From: Nitrospira sp.
GTDB lineage: Bacteria > Nitrospirota > Nitrospiria > Nitrospirales > Nitrospiraceae
Assembly: GCA_022843785.1 (NCBI GenBank)
Contig: JALHMZ010000004.1
Span: 184,371-248,370 of the forward strand
DNA: 64,000 nt
Direction: 5' to 3'
Below, piece after piece: positions 18,479-27,827 of this stretch. Below the pieces are notes generated by a model, which was given only the letters and a program-made list of their open reading frames with translations, did no database searches and was not told where the DNA came from. The first letter of the stretch is position 1. Every line of letters begins with the position of its first letter. The position numbers were made by a program, and so were the translations under genes.

Positions 18479-18623
18479 AACATTTGCCCCCTCATGCTAG
18501 GGACCCCCCAAGAGATGCTGATGAGTTTACCCATCCAGCCCACTTTGGTCAACCCTACTTTCACGGTATCCCAGTGAACAGAAAAAGACGCAACTGATTG
18601 AAATTATTAATATAATAAATTTC

Positions 18624-18953
18624 CTAGTGGGTCTCGTTCCGGACCCACGCAAGATATTGAGGAAGCCCTGCCATCACCGGTAGCGCAATAATCTCAGGAA
18701 CTTTAGACGAATGTATCTTTTTGATAGTTTCCTGCAGAGCTTCAAATCTCTCGACCGTAGTCTTGAGAAGAACCATGGTTTCCTGCTCTTTCACTAACTT
18801 TCCTTCCCACCAGTAGGTTGAATGCACCAGAGGAATCGTTGTCGCACAAGCAGCCTGGTGAGAGCCTACCGTCTGATCCACAATTTTATCGGCTTCTTCT
18901 TGATTAGGCACCGTGACCATAACGACCCAAATATCCTGAGGGTTAGTTCCCAT
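18624..18953 (-). CDS. cutA: divalent-cation tolerance protein CutA
   Basis: 109 residues from the ATG at 18953 (a start 10 codons further up, at 18983, is possible). Conserved CutA features: VMVTVPNQEEADKI, QAACATTIPLVHSTYWWEGK, then EQETMVLLKT and KIHSSKVPEIIALP. CutA forms compact trimers; a role in copper tolerance was proposed but remains uncertain. The stop lies in an AT-rich stretch (18600-18625). Confidence 0.92.
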   Translation of the reverse strand: MGTNPQDIWVVMVTVPNQEEADKIVDQTVGSHQAACATTIPLVHSTYWWEGKLVKEQETMVLLKTTVERFEALQETIKKIHSSKVPEIIALPVMAGLPQYLAWVRNETH

Positions 18954-19204
18954 AATAGCGGGAAACGATACCTGAGATATCACCCAATAGACAACTCCGT
19001 CAGCACATGAACTACGACTTCACAAGGATGAGCAGCAACATCTGTGCCCTATATCGTTCGCCAATAAATTGACATCACCATTTTTTTCAAATGGTTAGGT
19101 GATCGTATTTCCTGCTCATTCGTACATTTCTGAAATACTGTCGCCGAAAGGCTACAGAGGCTGCGGTTTGTCATGAAAATGTGCAAAAATCGGCACTCCT
19201 GGCT

Positions 19205-20611
19205 CTAGCCACGCCTCTTTTGCAATCTTACCCCGCTCAAGTCCTCTTGTTTCCCCATTTTCGCTAACTCTGAAAAATACTGGGTAAAGGCTGTCATACC
19301 CCCGGACGCCTGGCCCCAATCGAAATACTCATTCGGGGCATGATAGCCGTGCTCCGGCAAACTCAGCCCCATGAAGAGAATCGGAACCTTCCAAGCCTTC
19401 TGCATCGTCACCACCGCCCCTATCGAACCACCTTCCCGGACAAAAGCAGGCTCTTTGCCAAATCCCTCTTTCACCGCCCGCGACACTGCCTCCACATAAG
19501 GTCCATCGAACAGCCCCCGGAACGGCTGGAGCATCCCTTCCCGCTCCACCTTTACCTTTGGGTTCACCTTGGCAATATACTTTTTGAGAAGGGCAAACAC
19601 CTGTTCCGGCTTCTGGTTCGGCACCAGGCGCATGCTGACTTTGAGCTCGCCCTTGCTTGGCACCACGGTCTTTACCCCAGGACCGTGATACCCGCCCGTA
19701 AGACCATGAACTTCAAAGGTCGGCGAAGCCCAGATACGCCGCATCACATCGGCAGGATCCTCAGTTCGAAGGGCCTGCAATCCGTAGGCGCTCTTAAATC
19801 GACTCACTTGGAAACCAGATTTGAGGAAACTCTTGATCTCCGCCTTCGTCGGCTCAACCACCTCGTCATAAAACCCTGGAATCTTGACAGTGCCGGTCTT
19901 GGCATCGAGGCAGGCATTTGCCACCTCCATCAACTCAGCCAATGGATTACGGGCAGCTCCGCCGGTGAGCCCAGAATGGGCATCCTTAGCCCCCGTCTGT
20001 AATGTCAACCGCACCCCCAGCAAGCCACGCAGACCATAGGGCATTGCAGGACGCCCACTTGCAATCCAGATCGTATCCGACACGACGACGGAATCCGGTC
20101 GCGGAATAGCCGCACGGTTTGTAAGTCCAGCCTCAAAATGCGGGCTTCCAATTTCCTCTTCCAACTCCCATAAAAATCGGATGTTGATCGGCACCCCCTG
20201 CTCAATCGCAAACCGGGCTCCAAACAGGGCCGCGAGCGCCGGACCCTTGTCGTCGGTGGCTCCACGCCCACGATAGATCCCCCCCTCGTTCCGAAACACA
20301 AACGGGTCCTGTTTCCACTCCGGCTCTTGTGCCGGCTGCACATCCATATGGTTATAGATCGTGACGGTTGGATGCTGGGCACCGGTTGTCCATCCCCCCG
20401 AGACGAGAGGGTACCCGCCGGTTTCCACAATCTGCGCATCGGCTCCCATATCCGTCAGATATTGCGCGGCAAGAGCCGCCATGCGCCGCATATCACCGGC
20501 ACGGGCAGGGTCCATGCTGATCGACGGCACTTGCACCATCTGCCCCAATAGATCTTCAAACCGCAGCCGTGCCCCGTTGATAAACGTCTGAAGTTGCCGA
20601 TTATTCGTCAT
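19205..20611 (-). CDS. M20 family dipeptidase (CNDP-like)
   Basis: 468 residues from the ATG at 20611, which has AGGAGG upstream at a longish spacing of 12. The M20 metal site is complete: HMDVQPAQ, GRGATDDKGP (bridging Asp), EEEIGSPH (catalytic Glu pair), VVSDT, and the late LPEHGYHAPNEYFDW with the final His. The insertion of a dimerisation domain (about 205-360) fits carnosine-dipeptidase-like members. Cytoplasmic cleavage of dipeptides is likely. Confidence 0.92.
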   Translation of the reverse strand: MTNNRQLQTFINGARLRFEDLLGQMVQVPSISMDPARAGDMRRMAALAAQYLTDMGADAQIVETGGYPLVSGGWTTGAQHPTVTIYNHMDVQPAQEPEWKQDPFVFRNEGGIYRGRGATDDKGPALAALFGARFAIEQGVPINIRFLWELEEEIGSPHFEAGLTNRAAIPRPDSVVVSDTIWIASGRPAMPYGLRGLLGVRLTLQTGAKDAHSGLTGGAARNPLAELMEVANACLDAKTGTVKIPGFYDEVVEPTKAEIKSFLKSGFQVSRFKSAYGLQALRTEDPADVMRRIWASPTFEVHGLTGGYHGPGVKTVVPSKGELKVSMRLVPNQKPEQVFALLKKYIAKVNPKVKVEREGMLQPFRGLFDGPYVEAVSRAVKEGFGKEPAFVREGGSIGAVVTMQKAWKVPILFMGLSLPEHGYHAPNEYFDWGQASGGMTAFTQYFSELAKMGKQEDLSGVRLQKRRG

Positions 20612-20742
20612 GATATGTCTTGTCCTCCTGGCCAATCGAAGTGGATTATAGCGACCGCCCACGGGAAGAGAAAGCAGCGGAGACGGTCCTGCGATGAAAG
20701 ATGATAGAATGGCCGCATCATCTACCGGACCCGGCTCGCTTC

Positions 20743-21204
20743 ATGCTTCATCGGCTCAGTCTTCAAATCGGTCTCCCTCTGATCCTCTTTGGAATAACCT
20801 TGCCACACCCGCTGTGGGCTGCAGAACCGGCCGACATCCAGCACATTCTCGACGACCCTCGGGTCTATCACCTTCGGCATGTCACTCTACATGGCACCGT
20901 ACGTGACGTGCACCCGCTCGCCCCATACAAGCTGCCAAATGAAACGGTCTGTTACGGCGCCTACCTCTTTCGGCTGGAAAACGGCGATGCCACCATTCCC
21001 GTTGCAGTGCTGGGCATTTGCGGAAGCCCGGTGGTGCGCGACCCCGAAGTGGAAGACGGAGATCACGTCGAAGTGAGTGCCACCATCCAAGCACCCAGCC
21101 ATGGAGGCCATTATCTGAGCTTTCGCGGCCCCCAGGCGGTCACGGAGCAGGAAGAAGGGATTGTCCAGGCGGTCGCCGATCGTATTCTCCCGATCGTAGA
21201 GTAG
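20743..21204 (+). CDS. exported OB-fold-like protein of unknown function
   Basis: 153 residues from the ATG at 20743, which starts a signal peptide (LQIGLPLILFGITLPHPLWAAEP); an in-frame ATG at 20701 would bury it. The mature part reads as a strand-rich domain: VTLHGTVRDV, then CYGAYLFRLENGDATIPVAVLG, then GDHVEVSATI. This is the pattern of periplasmic OB folds (tRNA-anti or NirD-like). Two cysteines (in ETVCYGA and LGICGS) could form a disulfide. No specific family recognised. Divergent from the dipeptidase gene, with about 130 bases between them. Confidence 0.7.
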   Translation: MLHRLSLQIGLPLILFGITLPHPLWAAEPADIQHILDDPRVYHLRHVTLHGTVRDVHPLAPYKLPNETVCYGAYLFRLENGDATIPVAVLGICGSPVVRDPEVEDGDHVEVSATIQAPSHGGHYLSFRGPQAVTEQEEGIVQAVADRILPIVE

Positions 21205-21247
21205 TTGGAATGCCTAGGCGCCCGTTCAGCAGTTTCCGTCCTGTTGC

Positions 21248-21276
21248 TTTACAGTTTGTACCCTCGGGGGTATAGT
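21248..21276 (+). promoter_or_regulatory. sigma-70-type promoter upstream of lemA
   Basis: TTTACA, 17 bases, TATAGT; 63 bases before the ATG of the LemA gene, which also has GGAGG at a good distance. Confidence 0.55.
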
Positions 21277-21339
21277 CCGCGAAGGGTGTACGCGGAGAGG
21301 CCGTCACACTGATTGTGAGTGATACGCGGAGGAGCGCCT

Positions 21340-21903
21340 ATGGGCTGGATTCTGTTGGGCACGGTGGCCGTACTGGTGCTACTGGTCGTCGGCATATACA
21401 ACAGCCTGGTTCGGCTGAAAGTCCAGTCGGAAAACGCCTGGGCCGACGTCGATGTGCAACTTAAACGCCGGCATGATCTCATTCCCAATTTGGTCGAAAC
21501 GGTCAAAGGCTATGCCGGCCACGAGAAGCAAACCCTGGAAGATGTTGTTACGGCTCGCAATCGCGCTATGTCGGCGACCACTCCAGGAACCAAGGCAGAA
21601 GCCGAAGGCATTCTCGGTCAATCGCTGAAGTCACTGTTTGCCCTCGCGGAAGCCTACCCGCAACTGCGAGCCGTCGAAAGCTTCAATCAGCTGCAAGGCT
21701 CGCTGAACCAGATTGAAGAGGCCCTCCAGAACGCCCGCCGCTATTACAACGCCGTGGTCCGAGACCTGAACACTAAGATCCAGGAATTTCCGTCAAATTT
21801 TATCGCGAACTTCTTCAGCTTCAAGGCGCGAGAGTTTTTCGAGATCGCCGAAGCGGCGGAGCGGGCGGTGCCGAAAGTCAGCTTCGAACAGGCTTCTCGC
21901 TGA
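21340..21903 (+). CDS. LemA family membrane protein
   Basis: 187 residues. GGAGG precedes the ATG at 21340. An N-terminal membrane helix (about 2-22) is followed by YNSLVRLK, ENAWADVDVQLKRRHDLIPNL, the LemA signature, and long helices ending in FFEIAEAAE. LemA proteins are small coiled proteins facing the periplasm or outside and of uncertain function. They are usually found next to a DUF2207 or TPM-domain protein, and here the DUF2207 gene follows after 35 bases. Confidence 0.93.
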   Translation: MGWILLGTVAVLVLLVVGIYNSLVRLKVQSENAWADVDVQLKRRHDLIPNLVETVKGYAGHEKQTLEDVVTARNRAMSATTPGTKAEAEGILGQSLKSLFALAEAYPQLRAVESFNQLQGSLNQIEEALQNARRYYNAVVRDLNTKIQEFPSNFIANFFSFKAREFFEIAEAAERAVPKVSFEQASR

Positions 21904-21938
21904 TCTCACCCGATCAGCCGGCGCGGCATTCCTTCCCT

Positions 21939-23684
21939 ATGCATGCACCTCGCACCATCTACATTTTCATGCTCCTCTTGGGCTGGACTCTGGCAGTCGG
22001 GAGCCCAATTGCCCATGCCCGTTCAATAGCCATCGAGCAATTTCACGCCGAACTCCAAGTGCTCCAAAACGGCGAACTCCTCGTCACCGAAACGATACGG
22101 CCTCGCTTCTCCGGATCGTGGAACGGGCTGATGCGCGATATCCCCGTCGAATACCGCACACCACAGGGGTTCAATTACACGTTGTTCCTGGATGTGGTGA
22201 GCATCACCGACGAACATCTGACACCTCTCACATACGACCGCTCTCGAAACCGACATTACCAAACGTTCAAGATCTGGCTGCCCGGGGCGCACGATACGAC
22301 CAAAACGCTCATCCTGACGTACAAGATTTCGAACGGGCTCAAATACTTCGAGGACCATGACGAACTCTACTGGAACGTGACCGGTGACGAATGGGATATG
22401 CCGATCGAGTCTGTGTCGGCCAGAGTACTCTTACCGGCTGGAGCGACCGGCGTAAAGGCACTCGCGTTCAGCGGAGCCTATGGAGCGCGCGAACAACAGG
22501 CCGAGGTGCGGATCACAGGCCCTGAAATTCTCTATGCCATGTCTCGCTCGCTCGGATTCCGAGAGGGGCTCACGGCTGTCATCGGATGGGACAAGGGGCT
22601 CGTCGCCGAACCCGGCTCGCTGCAGCAGTCTCAACTGTTTCTTCGCTCAAACTGGCCGCTGATCCTACCGATCGTCGTCTTCGGCGTCATGTGGTATCTC
22701 TGGCACACCCGTGGGCGCGACCCGCGTCTGCGCCCCATCACCGTGGCCTATGAACCACCTGATCGGCTGACGCCGGCGGAACTCGGCACGCTCATCGATA
22801 ATTCTCCAGACCTTCGCGATATCACCGCCACACTGGTCGATCTCGCCGTACGCGGGTTTGTGCGGATCGAGGAACGGCAAGAGTCCCAGCTCCTCGGGCT
22901 ATGGTCACACTCGGCTTTTTATCTGCACCGGCTCAAGCCTGCCCCGGAATGGACCGGGCTGAAGCCCCACGAGCTTGCGGTCCTCAAGGGAATCTTCACC
23001 GATGAGAATGCGACGACCGTCGCCCTCTCCGACTTGGAGAATCGTTTCTACACCCGTCTGGATGGAATCAAGTCCGATCTCTTCGAGCAACTCCTGGGCC
23101 GCGGCTATTACGCGCGACGACCGGACCGGGTGAAACGGACCTACATGATCATCGGCATCTTTGTCATGTTCGCATCGATCGTTGCGGCGAATCTGCTCAG
23201 CGAACACTACGGCGTCGCGCTGCAAACCGGCATCGTCGCAAGCCTCCTCTCAGGGGTCATCATCGTCGGATTCGGATGGGTGATGCCGGCCAGGACGGTG
23301 CGCGGCGCACGAACATTGGAGAAAGTACTCGGGTTTGAGGAATTTCTTACCCGTGTGGAGTCCGACCGCTTCCAACGCGTCGTCAAGACGCCTGAGATGT
23401 TCGAAAAGTTCTTGCCGTTCGCAATGGCACTGGGCGTGGAGCAGAATTGGGCCCGCGCGTTCGACGGTATTTACACACAGCCGCCCGCCTGGTATCACGG
23501 AACCAACATGACAGACTTTCGCCCCCGGAATCTGACCGGAAACCTCTCACAGCTGTCCGCCGCCGCAGGCGCCGTCATGACCTCCGCGCCTCGGAGCACC
23601 GGCGGCTCAGGATTCAGCGGCGGCGGCTCGTCGGGGGGATTTTCCGGCGGAGGGTTCGGTGGCGGCGGTGGAAGGGGATTCTAA
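21939..23684 (+). CDS. DUF2207 domain membrane protein with glycine-rich tail
   Basis: 581 residues. A signal peptide (ends near AHARS), then an extracytoplasmic DUF2207 beta domain (about 30-225; IEQFHAELQVLQNGELLV, SGSWNGLMRDIPVEY), a membrane helix near 235-253, a cytoplasmic winged-helix-like part with an ATLVDLAVRGFVRI segment, two more helices (about 405-450) and a Gly/Ser tail (GGGGGRGF). This is the standard partner of LemA and the pair probably forms one complex; the job is unknown. The tail composition is normal for the family. Confidence 0.9.
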   Translation: MHAPRTIYIFMLLLGWTLAVGSPIAHARSIAIEQFHAELQVLQNGELLVTETIRPRFSGSWNGLMRDIPVEYRTPQGFNYTLFLDVVSITDEHLTPLTYDRSRNRHYQTFKIWLPGAHDTTKTLILTYKISNGLKYFEDHDELYWNVTGDEWDMPIESVSARVLLPAGATGVKALAFSGAYGAREQQAEVRITGPEILYAMSRSLGFREGLTAVIGWDKGLVAEPGSLQQSQLFLRSNWPLILPIVVFGVMWYLWHTRGRDPRLRPITVAYEPPDRLTPAELGTLIDNSPDLRDITATLVDLAVRGFVRIEERQESQLLGLWSHSAFYLHRLKPAPEWTGLKPHELAVLKGIFTDENATTVALSDLENRFYTRLDGIKSDLFEQLLGRGYYARRPDRVKRTYMIIGIFVMFASIVAANLLSEHYGVALQTGIVASLLSGVIIVGFGWVMPARTVRGARTLEKVLGFEEFLTRVESDRFQRVVKTPEMFEKFLPFAMALGVEQNWARAFDGIYTQPPAWYHGTNMTDFRPRNLTGNLSQLSAAAGAVMTSAPRSTGGSGFSGGGSSGGFSGGGFGGGGGRGF

Positions 23685-23693
23685 CAGATCGAT

Positions 23694-24629
23694 ATGCACT
23701 CACCCATGAAGCAGCTCTCTCCTGCTCATAGCCGCATCGGATGGATCGGGACCGGCGTCATGGGCGCATCGATGTGCGGACACCTCCTCGATGCCGGCTA
23801 TCCCGTCACGCTCCATACGCGCACGAAATCAAAAGCCCGGCCACTGCTCGATCGTGGAGCCGCCTGGGCGGACAGTCCTGCCGCAGTCTGCGCCCTGTCA
23901 GACGCCACACTCACCATGGTGGGATTTCCTGCAGATGTCCGCGACGTCTACTTCGGCTCGCATGGACTGATCGCCTGTGCAAAACCAGGTTCAATTCTCA
24001 TCGATATGACATCGACAGACCCGTCATTGAGCCGGGAGATTGCCGATGCTGCGTCGGCCAGAGGGATTCAGGCCCTTGATGCGCCGGTGTCCGGCGGAGA
24101 CCTTGGCGCCAGAAAGGCCGTGCTGTCGATCATGATCGGTGGCGAGGCAGCCGCCGTTGATCGGGCGCGTCCGTTGTTTGAACGGCTGGGAAAGACCATC
24201 GTGCACCAGGGAGGAGCAGGCGCCGGACAGCAGGCAAAACTCTGCAACCAAATCGTCATCGCCGGCACGATGATCGGCGTCTGTGAAAGCCTGCTCTACG
24301 GCCACACGGCCGGGCTCGATCTGAACCATGTACTGACATCGATCGGGAGCGGAGCCGCCGCGTGCTGGACGCTGAACAACTTGGCGCCACAAATTCTCCA
24401 GCGCAACTTCGATCCAGGCTTCTTTGTCGAACATTTCGTCAAGGATATGGGGATCGCTCTCGACGACGCACAACGGATAGGGCTCACCTTGCCGGGCCTT
24501 ACACTGGCGCACGAGTTATACCGTACGGTCATCGCACTGGGACACGGACGAAGCGGAACACACGCATTATTCTTAGCGCTGGAAACACTCTCGCACACAC
24601 GTCTCGCCCCCCAAGGTCCCCCGCGATGA
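23694..24629 (+). CDS. NAD(P)-dependent oxidoreductase, 3-hydroxyisobutyrate dehydrogenase family
   Basis: 311 residues (307 if started at 23706). The Rossmann motif IGWIGTGVMGASM, the substrate loop DAPVSGGDLGARKA and the catalytic Lys in GQQAKLCNQ are all in place. Members reduce or oxidise small beta-hydroxy acids such as glyoxylate or succinic semialdehyde derivatives and tartronate semialdehyde; the specific substrate cannot be read from sequence. The stop overlaps the start of the next gene (ATGA). Confidence 0.9.
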   Translation: MHSPMKQLSPAHSRIGWIGTGVMGASMCGHLLDAGYPVTLHTRTKSKARPLLDRGAAWADSPAAVCALSDATLTMVGFPADVRDVYFGSHGLIACAKPGSILIDMTSTDPSLSREIADAASARGIQALDAPVSGGDLGARKAVLSIMIGGEAAAVDRARPLFERLGKTIVHQGGAGAGQQAKLCNQIVIAGTMIGVCESLLYGHTAGLDLNHVLTSIGSGAAACWTLNNLAPQILQRNFDPGFFVEHFVKDMGIALDDAQRIGLTLPGLTLAHELYRTVIALGHGRSGTHALFLALETLSHTRLAPQGPPR

Positions 24630-25351
24630 CACGCTACTGGACAGTGCTGCTCATACTGCTGGCCGGTGGTTGCGCCGGCAGCACAGAATTCGATCGTACC
24701 GCCATGCGCGCCACATTGGGCATCGCAGAGATTCCGGCAGCTCAGCATGCACCGGCTGTTGCCCACGCGGACATGCCGAATCCACCTCACCCGCTTCGAC
24801 TGGCCCTGTATTTCGTCGAGAGGGATCTGCCGGTCCAGCACAGGATCCGGCTGGCCAAGTGGACGGACATGGACAAGGGTGCGCTGATGAAGGAGCTGAG
24901 ACCCCTACAGAATGAAGGAATGGTGGCAGACACCTTTCTCCTCGCGGACTCGACCATCCACGGATACGATGTCCCAAAGATCCGACGGGCTGCCGCGCGC
25001 TATGACGCGGATGCCGTACTCATCGTGGAAGGGGTCGGGGCAGTCGATCGCTACAACAATGGCTACGCCGCCTGGTATGTCACGCTGATTGGGGCATATG
25101 TCGCTCCAGGCACTGTGAGCGATGCATTGTTTATGATCCACAGCAGCCTGTGGGATGCACGAACCGAACGACTGTACGCGACACAGACTGCAGAGGGTCG
25201 TTCCACATTGACAGGGTCGGCGGTGTTGTTGGAGGACAGTCAGGCCCTCGCTCAGGCAAAGACGGCGGCCCTGGCTGAATTCGGGAAACGGACGGTCGAT
25301 GAATGGCGCCGATCGCGAACCCCGGCGCCTGCGAGTGATCGCTCACGGTGA
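24626..25351 (+). CDS. lipoprotein, possibly rhombotail-like
   Basis: 241 residues. The lipobox LAGGC puts the lipidated Cys at residue 16. The body (LRLALYFVERDLP near the start, AAARYDADAVLIVEG, YVTLIGAYVAPGT, then DARTERLYAT and TLTGSAVLLED) resembles the pattern of rhombotail lipoproteins, periplasmic or outer-membrane anchored proteins of unknown function; this is tentative. It is coupled to the dehydrogenase gene by ATGA, which may be mere packing. Its last 9 bases overlap the 3' end of the porin-like gene on the other strand. Confidence 0.7.
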   Translation: MTRYWTVLLILLAGGCAGSTEFDRTAMRATLGIAEIPAAQHAPAVAHADMPNPPHPLRLALYFVERDLPVQHRIRLAKWTDMDKGALMKELRPLQNEGMVADTFLLADSTIHGYDVPKIRRAAARYDADAVLIVEGVGAVDRYNNGYAAWYVTLIGAYVAPGTVSDALFMIHSSLWDARTERLYATQTAEGRSTLTGSAVLLEDSQALAQAKTAALAEFGKRTVDEWRRSRTPAPASDRSR

Positions 25352-26512
25352 ATCGAACACACACAGCAACCCGAAGACCACGAGATGTTGTGACGGAGCG
25401 AGTCCGAATACACCGGGACTGATCTCACCCCTTCTGAAAAACCCGCCCCCGACACCGGTCGATTCATCATAGCGATGTTCCACCCGCAGCATCGTATTGG
25501 TCCACCGATACGGAAGCTTGTACTCAATCGTGGATGTGATGGCCTTCACAAACTGTTCGGCCCCGGTCCAGCGTCCGTTCCGGTCCCAGTAGAACTCCGG
25601 GCGCAACGCCACGGACCAGGGGCCAGCCACATGCCACTTCACCATCAGATTCCCACCCATCACGAATGCCCGCGGACTTCCCGGCTGATCGGCTATATTC
25701 TCGGTCCCGACATCGTAGGAAACGGCCACCGTCACTTCGTCACCTTTCCACTCCAGAATATGATTCCCATAGAGACGCCAAAACTCTAATGAGGCATCTG
25801 TTTGGTCCGGCCCCCAATAGAGAGTCTGCATTGCGGTCAATCGGGGAGTCAGCGCATAAGACCACTTCCCACCATAGGAGGGCTGTGCCACCGTGTAGGC
25901 AAGATGATAGTAGCGATTGATGACGAATGTCGTCACCGTCAAGCGGTCGTTCACCGGATAGGCGGCGTTCACTCCGAACATCATGTACGGCGTGTTGTCG
26001 GCAATCCAGGAACGCGTATAATTCGTGTTGTCCTTGGCATAGAGCGATTCGTACCCCATCAGACTGTTGAACAAACCCGCCGTAACCGTCAGACCATTGC
26101 CGACCGGAGCCAAGTAGGAGGCATTGGCACGATGGAGATGCCTGAGCACATCGGCGCCATCGACTTTCTTCTCTCCCAGCAGAAACGCAAAATCCACGGA
26201 GTCATAGCCACCCTGCACCCCCAGCTCCATTCCCCACCGCGAGGCCTCCGTCGAGTCCTTGCGCACATAGGCCAGCACCATATTGGGAGCCGCTTGGTTG
26301 TGCCGAGACGCCGTGGTGCGGCTGCGCCAGAGATCGTTTTCCGGAACATTGAAATTGACGATGCCGCCGATATCGAGATACGCGCCATAGCGCCAGCCGG
26401 AAGATGGTACGGCCTTGCCTGTCATCGGAGATAGATCCGATTCCGACACACCCTGAGCATATGCGGTTGGAGACACCAGCGCCACAAGAAGCAGCAGATA
26501 AAACGACATCAT
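25343..26512 (-). CDS. outer-membrane beta-barrel protein, OmpL/bbp2-like putative porin
   Basis: 389 residues (388 if started at the second ATG). A signal peptide ending TAYAQG is followed by alternating-residue strands rich in aromatic girdle residues (WRYGAYLDIGGIVNFN, WGMELGVQGGYDSVDFAF, LTVTAGLFNSLMGYES, WSVALRPEFYWDRNG), ending in a strand with a C-terminal aromatic near the end. The LMGYES loop and overall length suit the bbp2 putative porin family seen often in Nitrospirota and Planctomycetes. Diffusion pore function is inferred. Confidence 0.75.
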   Translation of the reverse strand: MMSFYLLLLVALVSPTAYAQGVSESDLSPMTGKAVPSSGWRYGAYLDIGGIVNFNVPENDLWRSRTTASRHNQAAPNMVLAYVRKDSTEASRWGMELGVQGGYDSVDFAFLLGEKKVDGADVLRHLHRANASYLAPVGNGLTVTAGLFNSLMGYESLYAKDNTNYTRSWIADNTPYMMFGVNAAYPVNDRLTVTTFVINRYYHLAYTVAQPSYGGKWSYALTPRLTAMQTLYWGPDQTDASLEFWRLYGNHILEWKGDEVTVAVSYDVGTENIADQPGSPRAFVMGGNLMVKWHVAGPWSVALRPEFYWDRNGRWTGAEQFVKAITSTIEYKLPYRWTNTMLRVEHRYDESTGVGGGFFRRGEISPGVFGLAPSQHLVVFGLLCVFDSP

Positions 26513-26600
26513 GTTCGTACACTCACTAGGCGAGGCGATACCCGCCCCTTGGCGGGCCCATCGTAGAAGAGTTCTCGTACGCGCACAAGGAGGAAGGGAT

Positions 26601-26795
26601 TAGCCCGCATTATTCATGGCGGTTCGTCGCGAAATCGCGCAGTCGCATAGCGAGACGGGCACGCGGAGCCCTGAGGAACCGAGGCATACTTGACACAGTA
26701 TGTCGAGGTTGCGAGGGGCGAGCCTGCCCGCCGAAGGCTCATCGCAGTAGCGAATCCGCGATTGCAGCAGAAGCGTTCATGAACAATGCGGGCTA
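26601..26795. repeat. MITE-like repeat, copy 1 (195 bp) with 18-bp terminal inverted repeats
   Basis: Left end TAGCCCGCATTATTCATG and right end CATGAACAATGCGGGCTA match as inverted repeats with one mismatch. The inside shares long blocks with copy 2 at 27.6 kb (GAGACGGGC, GAGGCATACTTG, ACAGTATGTCGAGGTTGCG). No reading frame. Its right end supplies the TAG stop codon of the gene at 26793. Non-autonomous mobile element by structure; no transposase of this kind in the window. Confidence 0.8.
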
Positions 26796-27545
26796 GGCGA
26801 GCCGGCGATAGTGACGGAGCAGAAGCCAGCCGCCCCAGGCGAAGGAGACCAGCATCAGCAGGATGCCGACGTTGTACGCCAGATGAGCCAGACGATGGTC
26901 GTACTCCAGCCAGCCAAGCATGGAGAGAATGTTGTTCCAATCATGCCCGTCCGTTTCTTTTCCCGTGACCCCGCCCAACAACATGAGGTCCATATCCCGC
27001 GCATCGTTGATATAGGGCGCGACGTCCATGATGCTCTCGGCCGTCCACCACAGACAGACCGACGCACCGAACGGATCGCGGGTTTTGATGAGAAGGGTGC
27101 CGAGACAGATGAGCGGCATCAGCACCTGCCCTGCGCTCCCGCCCAGAAACATCATGAAACGTCCGAACGGCATAAAGATCAGGTGCCCGGCTTCGTGAAA
27201 CGGGAGATTAATCAGATGCAGAACAGATTCGCCGGTGTAGTTGGTCTCAAGCGGTGTGAGGATGAACGTGCGCCCCCACCAGACAAGGAGCAGAAACACC
27301 ATCGCCCGGCCGATGAGCGTCAGTGAATCGGTCGCCGCATCCGATGCAATCAACCAGTATCTGGCCGTGCCCACCCACTCAGACTTCGCAAACGACCCCG
27401 CCGTCGAAACGACACCGGTTCGTACCGGCAACGGTCTGTACTTGGCGAAAATGATTCCACACCGAAGACACTCCTCCCCCCCATCCTGTCGTTCAGCCTG
27501 ACAGTTCGGGCAATGGGGCGTCGCTCTCTCAGTTGAAATCATCAT
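26793..27545 (-). CDS. zinc-ribbon membrane protein with HEAGH motif
   Basis: 250 residues. N-terminal zinc ribbon (C12, C15, C26, C29), then about five membrane segments. HEAGH at residues 117-121 sits at the start of a membrane segment, as in M50-type intramembrane zinc proteases, but I see no second NPDG/LDGG motif; a late DMDLM segment is a poor substitute. It may be an inactive or atypical member. It lies exactly between two copies of the repeat, and its stop codon comes from copy 1, so the original C terminus may be altered. Confidence 0.7.
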   Translation of the reverse strand: MMISTERATPHCPNCQAERQDGGEECLRCGIIFAKYRPLPVRTGVVSTAGSFAKSEWVGTARYWLIASDAATDSLTLIGRAMVFLLLVWWGRTFILTPLETNYTGESVLHLINLPFHEAGHLIFMPFGRFMMFLGGSAGQVLMPLICLGTLLIKTRDPFGASVCLWWTAESIMDVAPYINDARDMDLMLLGGVTGKETDGHDWNNILSMLGWLEYDHRLAHLAYNVGILLMLVSFAWGGWLLLRHYRRLA

Positions 27546-27599
27546 CCCACTGTAGGGCTGAGTGCGGAATCGGGCAAGAAAATCCAGCGAATGTTCTGC

Positions 27600-27811
27600 T
27601 AGCCCGCATTATTCATGACGATTCGTGACGAAACCGCTGAGACGCCAGGCGAGACGGGCGCGTGGAGCCCCGAGAGACCGAGGCATACTTGAAACAGTAT
27701 GTCGAGGTTGCGAGGGACGAGCCCGCCCGCCGGCCGCGCGAAGCTCGCGGCCAAGCTTGTCGTAGCGGCGTACGACGGTTGCAGTAGAAACGCTCATGAA
27801 TAATGCGGGCT
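27600..27811. repeat. MITE-like repeat, copy 2 (about 212 bp) with 17-bp perfect terminal inverted repeats
   Basis: AGCCCGCATTATTCATG at the left and CATGAATAATGCGGGCT at the right are exact inverted repeats. Same orientation as copy 1 and clearly homologous inside, with an extra GC-rich segment (GGCCGCGCGAAGCTCGCGGCC, itself a palindrome). Located between the HEAGH gene and the M50 gene. Confidence 0.82.
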
Positions 27812-27827
27812 CAGCCCGTAGGGCAGT

